Below, one piece after another: positions 14,475 to 24,129 of a stretch of 64,000 nucleotides of DNA. Numbering within the stretch: position 1 is the first letter of the stretch; each line of letters opens with the position of its first letter. The translations under genes were made by a program, and so were the position numbers. Origin of the DNA: Plesiocystis pacifica SIR-1 (GTDB lineage Bacteria; Myxococcota_A; Polyangia; Nannocystales; Nannocystaceae); the NCBI RefSeq assembly GCF_000170895.1, contig NZ_ABCS01000010.1:62001-126000 (forward strand), in the 5' to 3' direction. The notes beneath the pieces were generated by a model, which was not told the DNA's origin, ran no database searches, and saw only the letters and a list, made by a program, of their open reading frames with translations.

Positions 14475-15758
14475 CTACGCGAAGTGCGTCTTGAACTGGG
14501 CGTAGGCCTGAGCGGCCTGAGTGTCATCCGCGAAGGGGTAGCTCGCCCCGAGCGCCTCGGCGACGGCCAGGCCCGAGCACAGCGCGTGCTCGTGCACGGG
14601 CAAGCCCACCGCATGGCCGCCGCAGTACCAGACCCCGCCCTGGCCCTGGATCGGCGAGAGCCTCGCCTCGAAGGTGTGGTGGTCGATGATGCGGTGTCGC
14701 CAGCGGTGCTCGGAGACGACCTTGTCCGGATCGAGCTCGGTGGCCTCCGTGATGACGGTGACGAACACCGAGGGGTCCCCCGGTCGAGGCTGCCAGTAGG
14801 TCATCTCGCCGCTGAGGTCGGCCTGCGGGTCCGCGCTCGAGACCCGGAAGTTCCCGTAGCGCCACAGCTCGCGCCGCGCGGGCATGACCCGCTCGTCTCG
14901 GTGGACGACCAGGGTGGACGGCTCGAAGCGGATCGAGCCGAGCAGGGCGCGCTCTGGTTCGCTGGGCGCGGCGAGCAGCGAGAGCGCCGTCGCGGCGTCG
15001 ACGGCCAGCACGGCCCGGTCAAAGCGCGCTCGGCCGCCGCCGGCGTCCTCGACCCAGACCCCGTCCGCGGCGCGCTCGATCCGGATCACGGGCGTGGCCA
15101 GGCGAAGGCGCGCCTGCCCCTCGAGGCGCGCGGCGAGTCGTTGGATGTAGGCCCGCGCGCCCCCAGACACGGCTCGGTACTCGGTCGCGCCCGAAAACGA
15201 GATCGCGCCTTGCAAGACCCCCGCGGCCACGGCGAAGGCGGGCAGCTCGAACAGGGCCGCGCGAGACACCCACCAAAACGAGAGGATGGGGCCGAGGCAC
15301 CAGCGGCGAAAGTCCGCCGAGTAGCCGCGCTGATCAAAGAACGCGCGCAGGCTGACCTGGGGGGGCAGGTGGACCATCATGGGGGCGTCGGCGATGAAGC
15401 GCGCGATGTCGCCGTCGAGGGCGGCGCTGACTCGATCGCCGCCCCCGTCGTTGGTCCACACCCGGCCCTCGAAGCTCGACGAGAGCGAGAAGGCCACCGC
15501 CTCGGTCTGGACCTCGAGCAGGTCCAAGAGGGCGCGCACGTTGGGGTTGTGGGTCGCGTGGTAGAGCTGAAAGCCGACGTCCACGGGCACGGCCTCGGAG
15601 TGTGCATTTGCGGGCACATCGACCGTGCACACGTGACCGCCCAGCTCCGCGTTGGCCTCGTAGACCGCGACCTCGCCGATGGATGACAATCGCCACGCTG
15701 CCGCCATCCCGGCGACACCCGAGCCGACCACTGCGGTCTTCCGATTCGCGACGCTCAA
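14475..15758 (-). CDS. FAD-dependent oxidoreductase of the amine oxidase type
   Basis: A protein of about 428 residues. The dinucleotide-binding motif VVGSGVAG is near the N-terminus, followed by VYEANAELGGH, the usual second FAD block. The C-terminal FAD block is VWYCGGHAVGLPVHEHALCSG. It resembles the NAD/FAD-binding proteins often encoded beside cyclopropane-fatty-acid synthases, but no such gene is nearby. The start is uncertain: TTG 15758 has AGGGG 6 bases upstream and places the FAD motif at the expected distance; ATG 15827 and GTG 15809 add residues without family character. The substrate is unknown. Confidence 0.78.
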   Translation of the reverse strand: MSVANRKTAVVGSGVAGMAAAWRLSSIGEVAVYEANAELGGHVCTVDVPANAHSEAVPVDVGFQLYHATHNPNVRALLDLLEVQTEAVAFSLSSSFEGRVWTNDGGGDRVSAALDGDIARFIADAPMMVHLPPQVSLRAFFDQRGYSADFRRWCLGPILSFWWVSRAALFELPAFAVAAGVLQGAISFSGATEYRAVSGGARAYIQRLAARLEGQARLRLATPVIRIERAADGVWVEDAGGGRARFDRAVLAVDAATALSLLAAPSEPERALLGSIRFEPSTLVVHRDERVMPARRELWRYGNFRVSSADPQADLSGEMTYWQPRPGDPSVFVTVITEATELDPDKVVSEHRWRHRIIDHHTFEARLSPIQGQGGVWYCGGHAVGLPVHEHALCSGLAVAEALGASYPFADDTQAAQAYAQFKTHFA

Positions 15759-15910
15759 CGTGAACCCCTGGCCACCTCCCCTTCTAACGCGAACGCCGCG
15801 GGGGCGCACCTGCGCGATCTCGCCCAAGCTCGTCCGGCCCGAGAGCCTGATACCCGCTGAAATCGATCTCCAGCGTCACCGTGGTAGGGTTTCCACGTCG
15901 GAGCACCTGG

Positions 15911-18900
15911 ATGCAATTTCGCGGCTACGAGATCCTCAGTCTGCTGTACGACGGCCCTGGCTCCCACGTCCACCGCGCGCGCCGAGAGTCTGACGACGCG
16001 GCGGTGATCCTCAAAGTATTGCGTCCGGCACTGCCCTCACCCGAGCGTTTGGCAGCATTCAAGCGCGAATATGAGACGCTCAATAGCCTCAGTGGTTCGG
16101 GTGTCATCAAAGCCTACGGCCTGGAGAGCGATCGGCGCAGCTGGGTCCTGGTCCAGGAAGACGTCGGCGGGCGCTCCCTCGACCAGTTCATCGGCGAGGC
16201 CGAGCTGAGCCTGACGACCCGCGTCGAGCTGGCGATCGCGATCGTCGAGGCCCTCGACCAGGTCCACGCCCGCCACGTCATCCACAAGGACATCAACCCC
16301 TCCAACATCATCTGGAACCCCGCCACCCGCGAGCTCAAGATCATCGACTTCGGGATCTCGACCACGCTGACCCGCGAGCACCCGACCGTTCGTCACCCCA
16401 ACCAGCTCGTCGGCACCCTCGCGTACATCGCCCCGGAGCAGACCGGGCGCATGAACCGGGAGATCGACTACCGGACGGACTTCTACACCCTCGGCGTCAC
16501 GCTCTACCAGCTGTTCTCGGGCGAGCTGCCCTTCGCGGCCAGCGACCCCATGGAGCTGGTCCACTGCCACATCGCCCAGCTGCCCAAGCCCCTGAGCGAG
16601 GTCGACGCGGCGATCCCCTCGATGCTCTCGGGGGTGGTCGCCAAGCTGATGGCGAAGATGGCCGAGGAGCGCTACCAGAGCAGCTACGGCATCAAGCGCG
16701 ACCTCCAGGCATGCCTGGCGCTGCTGCGCGGCGAGGCCACCGAGAGCGAGCTGACGCTCAGCCGAGACGACGTCTCGGAGGTGTTCCAGCTGCCGCAGAA
16801 GCTCTACGGCCGCGACGAGGAGATCGCGACCTTGCTCGGTCTGTTCGAGCGCATCGACGATCGCCCCCAGCTCGCGCTGATCGAGGGCTACTCGGGCATC
16901 GGCAAGAGCCGCCTGGTCAACGAGCTGCAGATCAGCATCACCGGGCGCCGCGGGGCCTTCGCGGCGGGCAAGTTCGACCAGCTCCAGCGCGGCACGCCCT
17001 ACGTGGCGATCGCGGCCGCGTTCCGGGGCCTGGTCCATCAGCTGCTCGGCGAGCGGGGGGAGAGCCTCGACGAGTGGAAGCGCGCGCTGGTCGAGGCCCT
17101 CGACGGCGACGGCCAGGTGATCATCGATCTGGTCCCCGAGGTCGAGCTGATCATCGGCCCCCAGCCGGCGGTCGCCGAGCTCAACCCCTCCGAGACCCAG
17201 GGGCGGCTCAACAAGGCCTTCCAGGCCTTCGTCGGCGTGTTCGCCCAGCCGGAGCACCCGCTGGTGCTCTTCCTCGACGACCTGCAGTGGGCGGGGCCCG
17301 AGAGCCTCAACCTCATCGAGCTGCTGTTCGCCCACGAGAGCGCCGCGCACCTGCTGTTGATCGGAGCCTACCGCGACAACGAGGTCGACGAGGCCCACCC
17401 GCTGATGCTCAGCATCACCAAGCTCGAGGGGCAGGGGGCCGCGATCGAGGCGATCAAGGTCGGTCCGCTGGGCGAGGCCGAGGTCCGCGAGCTCGTCGCC
17501 GACGCCCTCCACGCCAGCGCCGAGCAGGTCGCCCCCCTGGCCGAGCTCGTCTACGCCAAGACCGAGGGCAACCCCTTTTTCGTCACCCAGCTCCTGAGCG
17601 AGGTCCACGACGAGGGCCTGGTCGTGTTCGACCGCGAGGCGGGGCGCTGGACCTGGACCCTCGCGGACATCGAGGCCACGGCGGTGACCACCAACGTGGT
17701 CGAGCTGATGATCGCCAAGCTGCGGCGCCAGCCCGAGGGCACCCAGGGGATCCTGCGCGCGGCGAGCTGCCTGGGCAACCGCTTCGCCCTCGAGACCCTC
17801 GCCGTGATCGCGGACCTGAGCCCCGACGAGGCCTACGCCGAGCTGCTGCCGGCGGTGCGCGAGGGCCTGGTGCTGCCGGCGTCCGAGCCCGAGCTGGCGC
17901 TGGCGGTCGAGCCTGGGGCGCCCCTGGCCGCCCGCGAGTACCGCTTCCTCCACGACCGGGTCCAGCAGGCCGCGTACATGCTGATGGACGTCGAGACGCG
18001 CAAGCGCGTCCACCTCCGCGCGGGGCGGCTGCTGCTGCGCAATACCAGCGAGGACCAGCGCCGCGAGGCCGTGTTCGACATCGTCGACCAGCTCAACCAC
18101 GGGCGCGAGCTGGTCGAGGCCCAAGAGCGTGTCGAGGTCGCGCGGCTCAACAGCTGGGCCGGGCAGCGGGCCAAGAGCGCCGCGGCTTACCCCGCGATGC
18201 GCGAGTACCTGGCCTGCGCCCACGAGCTCCTCGGCGCGGGCTCGGGCGAGCGCGAGTACGAGCTGACCTTCGAGGTCTACCGCGACCTGTCCGAGGCCGA
18301 GTCCCTGCTGGGCAACCCCGAGCGCGCCGACGCCCTCGCCCGGGAGCTGCTCGAGCTCGCCGCCACGCCGCGAGAGCGGGCGAGCGTCTACATGATGATC
18401 ATCAACCAGCGGACGATGGTCGCCGCCTACAAAGAGGCGCTGACGGCCTGCCGCGAGGGCCTCGCCGAGCTCGACATCACCATGCCCATCGAGGCCCTCG
18501 ACGCGGCCCTCGACGTCGAGTCGGCGGCGATCAACGAGCGCCTCGGGGAGCGCAGCATCCCCTCGCTCTACGACCTCCACGAGGTCGAGGACCCCGGCGC
18601 CCGCCAGGCGATGCGCCTGCTGGTCAACGCCATCCCGGCGGCCTTTTATGTCGACCACGCGGCGCACGGGTGGATCGTCTACAAGATGGTCAACCTGACC
18701 CTCGAGTTCGGGCTGTCGCCGGAGGCCTCCGACCTGTTCGCCTTCTACGGCCACCGCCTGGTCTGGCCGCGCTACCGGCAGTTCGAGGCGGCGCTGCAGT
18801 GGGCGACCCTGGCCGTGCGCCTGAGCGAGCGCTTCTCGAGCCCGGGGGACAAGTGCCGCTCGTGCTTCATCCTCGCCGACTGGGTCATGGTCTGGCGCCG

Positions 18901-21220
18901 GCCGATCCGCGAGACCCACCACTACATGGACGAGGGCTACAAGGCGGGCCTGGCCGCGGGCGAGGTGCTCTTCAACGGCTACATCCTGTTCTACAAGGTC
19001 TTTTACCCCTTCTACGAGGGGACCCCGCTCGCTCGCGTGCTGGCCGACGTGCCGGCCTTTTTGCAGTACAACGAGCGGTCCAAGAACCAGCTGGGCATCG
19101 ACTTTTTCCTGGGCTTTCGGCGCGCCGTCGGCATGCTGACGGAGACCGAGGCGGAGCCGACGGACGAGGACGACTTCGTCGGTCAGATGCGCGAGAACCA
19201 GAGCTTCATGGCGCTGTGCTACTACCACATCGTCCGGGCTCAGGCGCACCTGATCCTCGGCGAGCCGGCGAAGGGCCTGGCCGAGGCGGACCTGGCCGAG
19301 GCGCTCATCCCCAACATCGCGGGCAACCTCGCCAACGCCGAGCACAACCTCTACTCCTCGCTGTGCATCGCCGCGCTCATGCGCGAGGCCGAGGGCGAGC
19401 GCCGGGCCGAGCTGAGCGAGCGCCTCGCCGGCTACGAGGCGATGATGCGCGACTGGGCCGCGAACTCGCCCGAGAACTTCGTGCACATGGAGCTGCTCGT
19501 CTCGGCCGAGCGGGCCCGCGCGGAGGGCCGGGAGCTCGAGGCCTTCGAGCGCTACGACCGGGCCATCGAAGACGCGACCGAGAACGGCTTCGTGCACGCC
19601 GCGGCCCTGGGCAACGAGCTCGCCGGGCGAGCCTGGCTGGCCCGCGGGCGGACGCGCGTGGGCATGAGCTACATGGTCGACGCCCTCTACGGCTACAGCG
19701 ACTGGGGCGCGGAGAAGAAGGTCGAGCAGCTGCGGGCCGAGTTCCCCGAGTTTGGGGCCCTGGACGACGAGCGCGGGCACCCGCGCGCGCTCATCACCAG
19801 CACCTCGAGCAGCCAGAGCAAGGGCGTCCTCGACCTCAGCAGCGTGTTCAAGGCCTCGCGCGCCATCTCCGGTGAGATCGTCCTCGACCAGCTGATGGCG
19901 ACCCTCGTCGAGACGGTCATCGAGAACGCCGGGGCGCGCCGGGGCGTGCTGATGCTCGACCGCGATGGCGACCTGTGGGTCAACGTCGACGCGGGCGTGC
20001 GCGACGACGGCAGCCAGGAGTCGGTCATGAGCACCGAGGCCCCGCTGCGCCTGCGCGGCCACGGCAAGCTCCCCGAGCAGGTCATCCACTACGCGCGCCG
20101 CACCCTCGAGCCGGTCATCATCCACGACGCGTCCACCGATCCGCGCTTTGCGAGCGATCCTTACATCGTCGGCAACGAGTGCAAGTCCATCCTGGCCATG
20201 CCCGTGCTCGGTCAGGGCAAGCTGCTGGGCGTCTTCTACCTCGAGAACGACCTGACCACCGGGGCCTTCACGCCCTCGCACATCGAGGTCCTCGAGCTGC
20301 TCGCCTCGCAGGCCGGCATCTCCCTCGAGAACGCCCAGCTGTTCCGCGAGATGGAGCAGCGCGTGGCGGCGCGGACCCTCGAGCTGCGCCAAAAGAACGC
20401 CGACCTCGAGCAGGTCCTGCTCGAGCTGCGGACCGCCCAGGCCCAGCTGATCCACGCCGAGAAGATGGCCTCGCTCGGGCGCCTGTCCACGGGCATCGCC
20501 CACGAGATCAAGAACCCGCTCAACTTCATCGTGAATTTCGCCGAGGTCAGCGTCGAGATCATCGACGAGCTGCGCGAGGACGGCGACTCGGCCGAGGGCG
20601 CCCAGCTGTCCGAGGCCCTGACCGAGCTGCGCGAGTACAACCAGCACATCCTCCACCACAGCAAGCGCGCCGACGGGATCGTCGGCGGGCTGACGGAGCA
20701 CGCGGTCAGCCCCACGGACGAGCGCCGCGCCGTCGACTTCAACAAGCTGGTCGATCAGTACGTCACGCTGACCCACAAGGACATCCAGACGGTCTCGCGC
20801 ACGACCATCGAGCTGGCGCGGGAGTATGACGCCGCGGTCGGCGAGGTCGCCCTGCACCCGCAGCAGATGGCCCGCGTCCTCGTCAACCTGCTGAACAACG
20901 CCTTCGACGCGATCTTGGAGCGGGCCAAGGCCGAGCCCGAGGGCACCTTCTCACCCCGGGTGACGGTCTCGACCCAGCTCGGCAGCGGGGTCGCCGAGGT
21001 CCACATCGCGGACAACGGCCCCGGCGTGTCCGAGGAGATCAGCGGCCGCATCTTCGAGCCCTTCTTCACGACCAAGCCTCCGGGCATGGGGACGGGGCTG
21101 GGCCTCGCGATTTGCCACGACGTCGTCGTCGTCGGGCACGCGGGATCCGTCGAGGTTCAGCGCGACGCCGCCCTCGGCGGGGCCAAATTCATCATTCGTC
21201 TACCGATTGATCATCGGTGA
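15911..21220 (+). CDS. Ser/Thr kinase - AAA ATPase - GAF - histidine kinase hybrid sensor
   Basis: A 1769-residue signalling protein. Order: Ser/Thr kinase domain (residues about 5-265; HKDINPSN near 124, [18 protein letters not shown]), a large signal-transduction ATPase (Walker [10 protein letters not shown] near 326, Walker [10 protein letters not shown] near 452), a long alpha-helical TPR-like region (about 700-1300), a GAF domain (about 1316-1476), a coiled coil, then a histidine kinase (H-box [12 protein letters not shown] near 1530, N-box [12 protein letters not shown] near 1656, G-boxes DNGPG and GTGLGL near 1700-1733). The catalytic loop has HKD instead of HRD. Start ATG 15911 has GGAG 7 bases upstream. 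No cognate receiver is next to it. This hybrid type is known from myxobacteria and cyanobacteria. Confidence 0.9.
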   Translation: MQFRGYEILSLLYDGPGSHVHRARRESDDAAVILKVLRPALPSPERLAAFKREYETLNSLSGSGVIKAYGLESDRRSWVLVQEDVGGRSLDQFIGEAELSLTTRVELAIAIVEALDQVHARHVIHKDINPSNIIWNPATRELKIIDFGISTTLTREHPTVRHPNQLVGTLAYIAPEQTGRMNREIDYRTDFYTLGVTLYQLFSGELPFAASDPMELVHCHIAQLPKPLSEVDAAIPSMLSGVVAKLMAKMAEERYQSSYGIKRDLQACLALLRGEATESELTLSRDDVSEVFQLPQKLYGRDEEIATLLGLFERIDDRPQLALIEGYSGIGKSRLVNELQISITGRRGAFAAGKFDQLQRGTPYVAIAAAFRGLVHQLLGERGESLDEWKRALVEALDGDGQVIIDLVPEVELIIGPQPAVAELNPSETQGRLNKAFQAFVGVFAQPEHPLVLFLDDLQWAGPESLNLIELLFAHESAAHLLLIGAYRDNEVDEAHPLMLSITKLEGQGAAIEAIKVGPLGEAEVRELVADALHASAEQVAPLAELVYAKTEGNPFFVTQLLSEVHDEGLVVFDREAGRWTWTLADIEATAVTTNVVELMIAKLRRQPEGTQGILRAASCLGNRFALETLAVIADLSPDEAYAELLPAVREGLVLPASEPELALAVEPGAPLAAREYRFLHDRVQQAAYMLMDVETRKRVHLRAGRLLLRNTSEDQRREAVFDIVDQLNHGRELVEAQERVEVARLNSWAGQRAKSAAAYPAMREYLACAHELLGAGSGEREYELTFEVYRDLSEAESLLGNPERADALARELLELAATPRERASVYMMIINQRTMVAAYKEALTACREGLAELDITMPIEALDAALDVESAAINERLGERSIPSLYDLHEVEDPGARQAMRLLVNAIPAAFYVDHAAHGWIVYKMVNLTLEFGLSPEASDLFAFYGHRLVWPRYRQFEAALQWATLAVRLSERFSSPGDKCRSCFILADWVMVWRRPIRETHHYMDEGYKAGLAAGEVLFNGYILFYKVFYPFYEGTPLARVLADVPAFLQYNERSKNQLGIDFFLGFRRAVGMLTETEAEPTDEDDFVGQMRENQSFMALCYYHIVRAQAHLILGEPAKGLAEADLAEALIPNIAGNLANAEHNLYSSLCIAALMREAEGERRAELSERLAGYEAMMRDWAANSPENFVHMELLVSAERARAEGRELEAFERYDRAIEDATENGFVHAAALGNELAGRAWLARGRTRVGMSYMVDALYGYSDWGAEKKVEQLRAEFPEFGALDDERGHPRALITSTSSSQSKGVLDLSSVFKASRAISGEIVLDQLMATLVETVIENAGARRGVLMLDRDGDLWVNVDAGVRDDGSQESVMSTEAPLRLRGHGKLPEQVIHYARRTLEPVIIHDASTDPRFASDPYIVGNECKSILAMPVLGQGKLLGVFYLENDLTTGAFTPSHIEVLELLASQAGISLENAQLFREMEQRVAARTLELRQKNADLEQVLLELRTAQAQLIHAEKMASLGRLSTGIAHEIKNPLNFIVNFAEVSVEIIDELREDGDSAEGAQLSEALTELREYNQHILHHSKRADGIVGGLTEHAVSPTDERRAVDFNKLVDQYVTLTHKDIQTVSRTTIELAREYDAAVGEVALHPQQMARVLVNLLNNAFDAILERAKAEPEGTFSPRVTVSTQLGSGVAEVHIADNGPGVSEEISGRIFEPFFTTKPPGMGTGLGLAICHDVVVVGHAGSVEVQRDAALGGAKFIIRLPIDHR

Positions 21221-21269
21221 CACGACCCACGTACAAATAGTACTCGAGGGACATGTGGAAAGGCAGAGC

Positions 21270-22112
21270 ATGCATATGGGAGTGCGCAATGATGTCTCCC
21301 TTCTGGGGGAGATGGAGTGGTCCGTGGTGGACGGCGGGCGAGTCGTCGTGGCGAAGGGGTCGGACGCGTGGCTGCAGCCGCTGACCCCAGGCACTCCCTT
21401 CGCCCAGCCCATGCCCGGGGTCGGGGCGCCCGCCGTGACGGGCACGCTCCTCGACGCGGTGACCCGCGTCGGCTGGGCGGCGGTCCCCGACGGCCCGCGC
21501 CAGCGCTTCACGCTCGCGCGCTGGCTCGTGCGCTTGTGCGCGCTGTATCAGACCACCCACGCCACGCCGATCTACATGGCCGTCGCCGCGGAGCGCTTTC
21601 GGGCCGCGGGGCGTGAGCACCTCGCGCAGTGGGCACAGACCAAGATCCGAGAAGAGAGCGGCCACGACCGCCTGGCGCTGCGCGACCTCGAGTCCCTGGG
21701 CTACGCGGGCCAGGCCATGGTCGAGGCGGTCGTGCCTTCGGCCGCCGCGGGCCTGGTCGACTACTTCGCGCGGGCGGCCCAGAGCGAGGACCCCATCGCC
21801 TGCGTGGGCTATGCCTACGGCCTCGAGCGCCTCGCGCTGTGCATCGACGAGGCCTTCATCGCCCGCGTCGACGCCTGCTTGCCCGCCGGGGTCGACGGGA
21901 CCCGCTGCCTCCGCGTGCACAGCAGCACGGGGAGCGACGCCAAGCACGTCGCGGAGCTCGTCGAGTTCGTCGCCTCGCTGACCGGCCCGGAGCGCTCGAG
22001 CGTCGCCAGGGCCTGCTACGAGACGGCCGTCCTGTGCCGCCAACCAGACCAATTCGAGGCGCTCTCAGACGAGGCGATCCTCGAGCAATTGCACGCGTTC
22101 AAACACAACTGA
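21270..22112 (+). CDS. Haem-oxygenase-like (HDO-type) iron-containing redox enzyme candidate
   Basis: A 280-residue, mostly helical protein. Visible blocks are HATPIYM, KIREESGHDRLALRDLESLG and SDAKHVAELVEFV, which match the Glu/His/Asp ligand pattern of haem-oxygenase-like diiron oxidases and TENA/PqqC relatives. In that superfamily the metal pair activates O2 on small substrates. The start was set at ATG 21270, with GGAAAGG 6 bases upstream; an in-frame ATG at 21207 would overlap the sensor kinase gene. It follows the hybrid kinase by 49 bp and precedes an unknown small protein and a c-type cytochrome, so all may form one regulon. Substrate is unknown. Confidence 0.68.
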   Translation: MHMGVRNDVSLLGEMEWSVVDGGRVVVAKGSDAWLQPLTPGTPFAQPMPGVGAPAVTGTLLDAVTRVGWAAVPDGPRQRFTLARWLVRLCALYQTTHATPIYMAVAAERFRAAGREHLAQWAQTKIREESGHDRLALRDLESLGYAGQAMVEAVVPSAAAGLVDYFARAAQSEDPIACVGYAYGLERLALCIDEAFIARVDACLPAGVDGTRCLRVHSSTGSDAKHVAELVEFVASLTGPERSSVARACYETAVLCRQPDQFEALSDEAILEQLHAFKHN

Positions 22113-22145
22113 CGCACCCAACGCACCACCAAGGAAACAACGACC

Positions 22146-22592
22146 ATGTCCAATCCCGAGCCCCTGACGACCCTCCCCGAAGCCGTCGCCTACACCAACA
22201 ACAGCACCGCGTGGACCATCATCTATACCCTGGCGTGGAGCCAGGACACGCTCTACGACTACCTGTTCCGCGCGGAGGCTCAGCGGGTCGGAAACCCGCC
22301 CGCGACGCCCGCGGTGCCCACGGCGTGCAACGACGCCCTCACGGTCGTCATCGGGATCCTGAACGGGAGCATCGCCGAGGGTGACGTGCCCAGCGAGCTG
22401 ACGCAGTTCAACAAGGACTACAACGGGAAGTACGCCGGGCTCGAGGGCCCGAACATCCCGACCGTGGCCGCCACGGGCAAGCCCGTCGAGATGCGCTTCA
22501 TCTTCGACAACAACAACCTCTCGTCGCTCCTGCTCCCGCCCTTCGGGCGCATCCCCAAGGGGGCCCTCCAGATGGTCCCCTACGCGCTCTGA
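22146..22592 (+). CDS. Unknown 148-residue protein in redox operon
   Basis: The ATG at 22146 follows the HDO-like gene by 33 bp and has AAGGAAA about 10 bases upstream. No signal peptide, membrane segment or Cys pair is seen. The sequence is of ordinary composition (YTNNSTAWTIIYTLAWSQ near residue 16, FIFDNNNLSSLLLPPFGRIP near 118), so it is a real folded protein, but no family is recognised. The context, between a diiron enzyme candidate and a cytochrome lipoprotein, suggests a subunit, substrate-binding protein or scaffold for that reaction. Confidence 0.6.
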   Translation: MSNPEPLTTLPEAVAYTNNSTAWTIIYTLAWSQDTLYDYLFRAEAQRVGNPPATPAVPTACNDALTVVIGILNGSIAEGDVPSELTQFNKDYNGKYAGLEGPNIPTVAATGKPVEMRFIFDNNNLSSLLLPPFGRIPKGALQMVPYAL

Positions 22593-22622
22593 TTCCAAGT
22601 CCACCCCTACGAGGGCCAGCTC

Positions 22623-24122
22623 ATGCACATCTCGATTCAGTCCATACCGTCGATGGCCGGCCTGGCCCTCATTTCGACACTCTCCACGGCTTGCGACAAG
22701 TCGGCTTCCGACGCGAGCTCCGGTGAATCACCAGGGGCCGAGGCGGCCAAGAAGGAGGCCGGGAACACGGCTGACGCATCCGGCGACCAAGAAGCGGGAG
22801 CGGGAGCCGAGGGAGTCAAGGCAGACACCGAAGAGACCGCCGCCGCCGAGAAGCCGGACTGCAGCGGGTACAGCTTCAGCCCGCTCCCGAACGCGGACAA
22901 CACCGCGCCGAGCCCCTCCGGGACCTTGCCGGCGCAGCTCACCGCCTTCGCGTGGGACATGTTCATCGGCTTGAACACCGCCGGCGACTTCAACTGGCAG
23001 ACCTCGTTCATGGCCATCGACGACGTGATGACGGGGGCCAAGCCGGACTGGAAGCCGACGGCGCCGCCGCGCCTTGGCTACGCGCAGGCCGACAACGGCA
23101 CCTCCGACGGCAGCGGCGGCTACTGGCTCGCGGACGAGCGGGGAGAGCTCGTCTGGTACGAGATGCGCCTCAACCGGTTCGAGTTCGACTACATCGTGAA
23201 GCACGGGCTGTACAGCGGCGAGGGTCAGGAGACCTTCGCCGAGAGCACGGGGATCGCCACGCCCCACGGCTCGACGGAGGTCAAGGCCGCCTGGCTACCG
23301 ATCGCCGAGGCGGACGCGGGCAAGTACGTCACGACGCGCGGGACGATCAAGGGCGCGAAGGGGGTGCCTCGTGAGGACGTCCTGCTCGGCTTGGTTGGCT
23401 TCCACATCCTGCTCAAGAGCACCAACGGCGGCGAGCGCTGGCTGTGGATGACCTTCGAGCACTCGGAGCTCACCGCGAGCTTTGCCAACGAGCCCCACGA
23501 GGTCGAGCGGGCCGCCAAGTGTCAGGGGAAGGAGGGCGAGGACCCGGTCAAATTCACGGCCAAGCCCAACGAGGCCTCACCCTATACCCTGCAGGACTAC
23601 TTCTCGAACGGCGACTGCGCGCCCTATGCCACGGTGGTCCAGCGCATCAACGCCATCGCGCCGGACGTCGCCAAGACGAACGCGTGCGCCAAGGCTCACC
23701 TCGCAGGAGAGCAGCAAGAGGCGCTCGCGCATTACGACCTCATGGGGGTGCAGTGGTTCGATCCCCGGGCCACCTGTGGGACGCCGCAGCCGCCCTTGAA
23801 GACCGTGTGCACGCAGATGAGCACGCCGGGCTGCTTCTACCAGGGCACTGAGGACTTCAACTACACCTACAACTGCACGGCGCCGAACACCGACGCTCCG
23901 CTGTCCAAGACAGGGTTCTTGAACTCGGACTCCGGGCAGGGGAAGCCGCTGACGAACGTCATGCTCGAGACCTACGTGCAAACCATCGACTGCGCCAGCT
24001 GCCACGCCGACGCCTCGATCGGCGTGCGCGACAGCAAGCTCGCTTCGAACTACAGCTTCGTCTTCGATCACGTCGGCTTCTCGCTCGACTCGAACATCGA
24101 GCCGAAGTTGCGCCCCTTTTAG
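22623..24122 (+). CDS. Monohaem c-type cytochrome lipoprotein
   Basis: A 499-residue protein. Residues 1-24 are a lipoprotein signal (lipobox LSTAC, Cys24), then an acidic Ala/Glu/Gly linker to about residue 78. The body carries the block AFAWDMFIGLN, close to the WxxFIALN block of a family of large cytochrome c proteins, several paired Cys residues (CAPY, CAKA, CGTP, CTQM, CFYQ) and a single haem motif CASCH near residue 459. It should be an outer-membrane or periplasmic electron carrier or oxidase. It is the last gene of the group starting with the hybrid sensor kinase and lies only 7 bp from the convergent kinase-cyclase gene. Confidence 0.72.
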   Translation: MHISIQSIPSMAGLALISTLSTACDKSASDASSGESPGAEAAKKEAGNTADASGDQEAGAGAEGVKADTEETAAAEKPDCSGYSFSPLPNADNTAPSPSGTLPAQLTAFAWDMFIGLNTAGDFNWQTSFMAIDDVMTGAKPDWKPTAPPRLGYAQADNGTSDGSGGYWLADERGELVWYEMRLNRFEFDYIVKHGLYSGEGQETFAESTGIATPHGSTEVKAAWLPIAEADAGKYVTTRGTIKGAKGVPREDVLLGLVGFHILLKSTNGGERWLWMTFEHSELTASFANEPHEVERAAKCQGKEGEDPVKFTAKPNEASPYTLQDYFSNGDCAPYATVVQRINAIAPDVAKTNACAKAHLAGEQQEALAHYDLMGVQWFDPRATCGTPQPPLKTVCTQMSTPGCFYQGTEDFNYTYNCTAPNTDAPLSKTGFLNSDSGQGKPLTNVMLETYVQTIDCASCHADASIGVRDSKLASNYSFVFDHVGFSLDSNIEPKLRPF

Positions 24123-24129
24123 CGGCTCG

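Noticed and set aside
16037-20857. A 1606-codon open frame antisense to the hybrid sensor kinase
   Set aside because: It is produced by third-position G/C bias of the kinase gene. Its translation is Leu/Gly/Val/Asp-rich without any domain, while the plus strand has clear kinase, ATPase, GAF and histidine kinase motifs.
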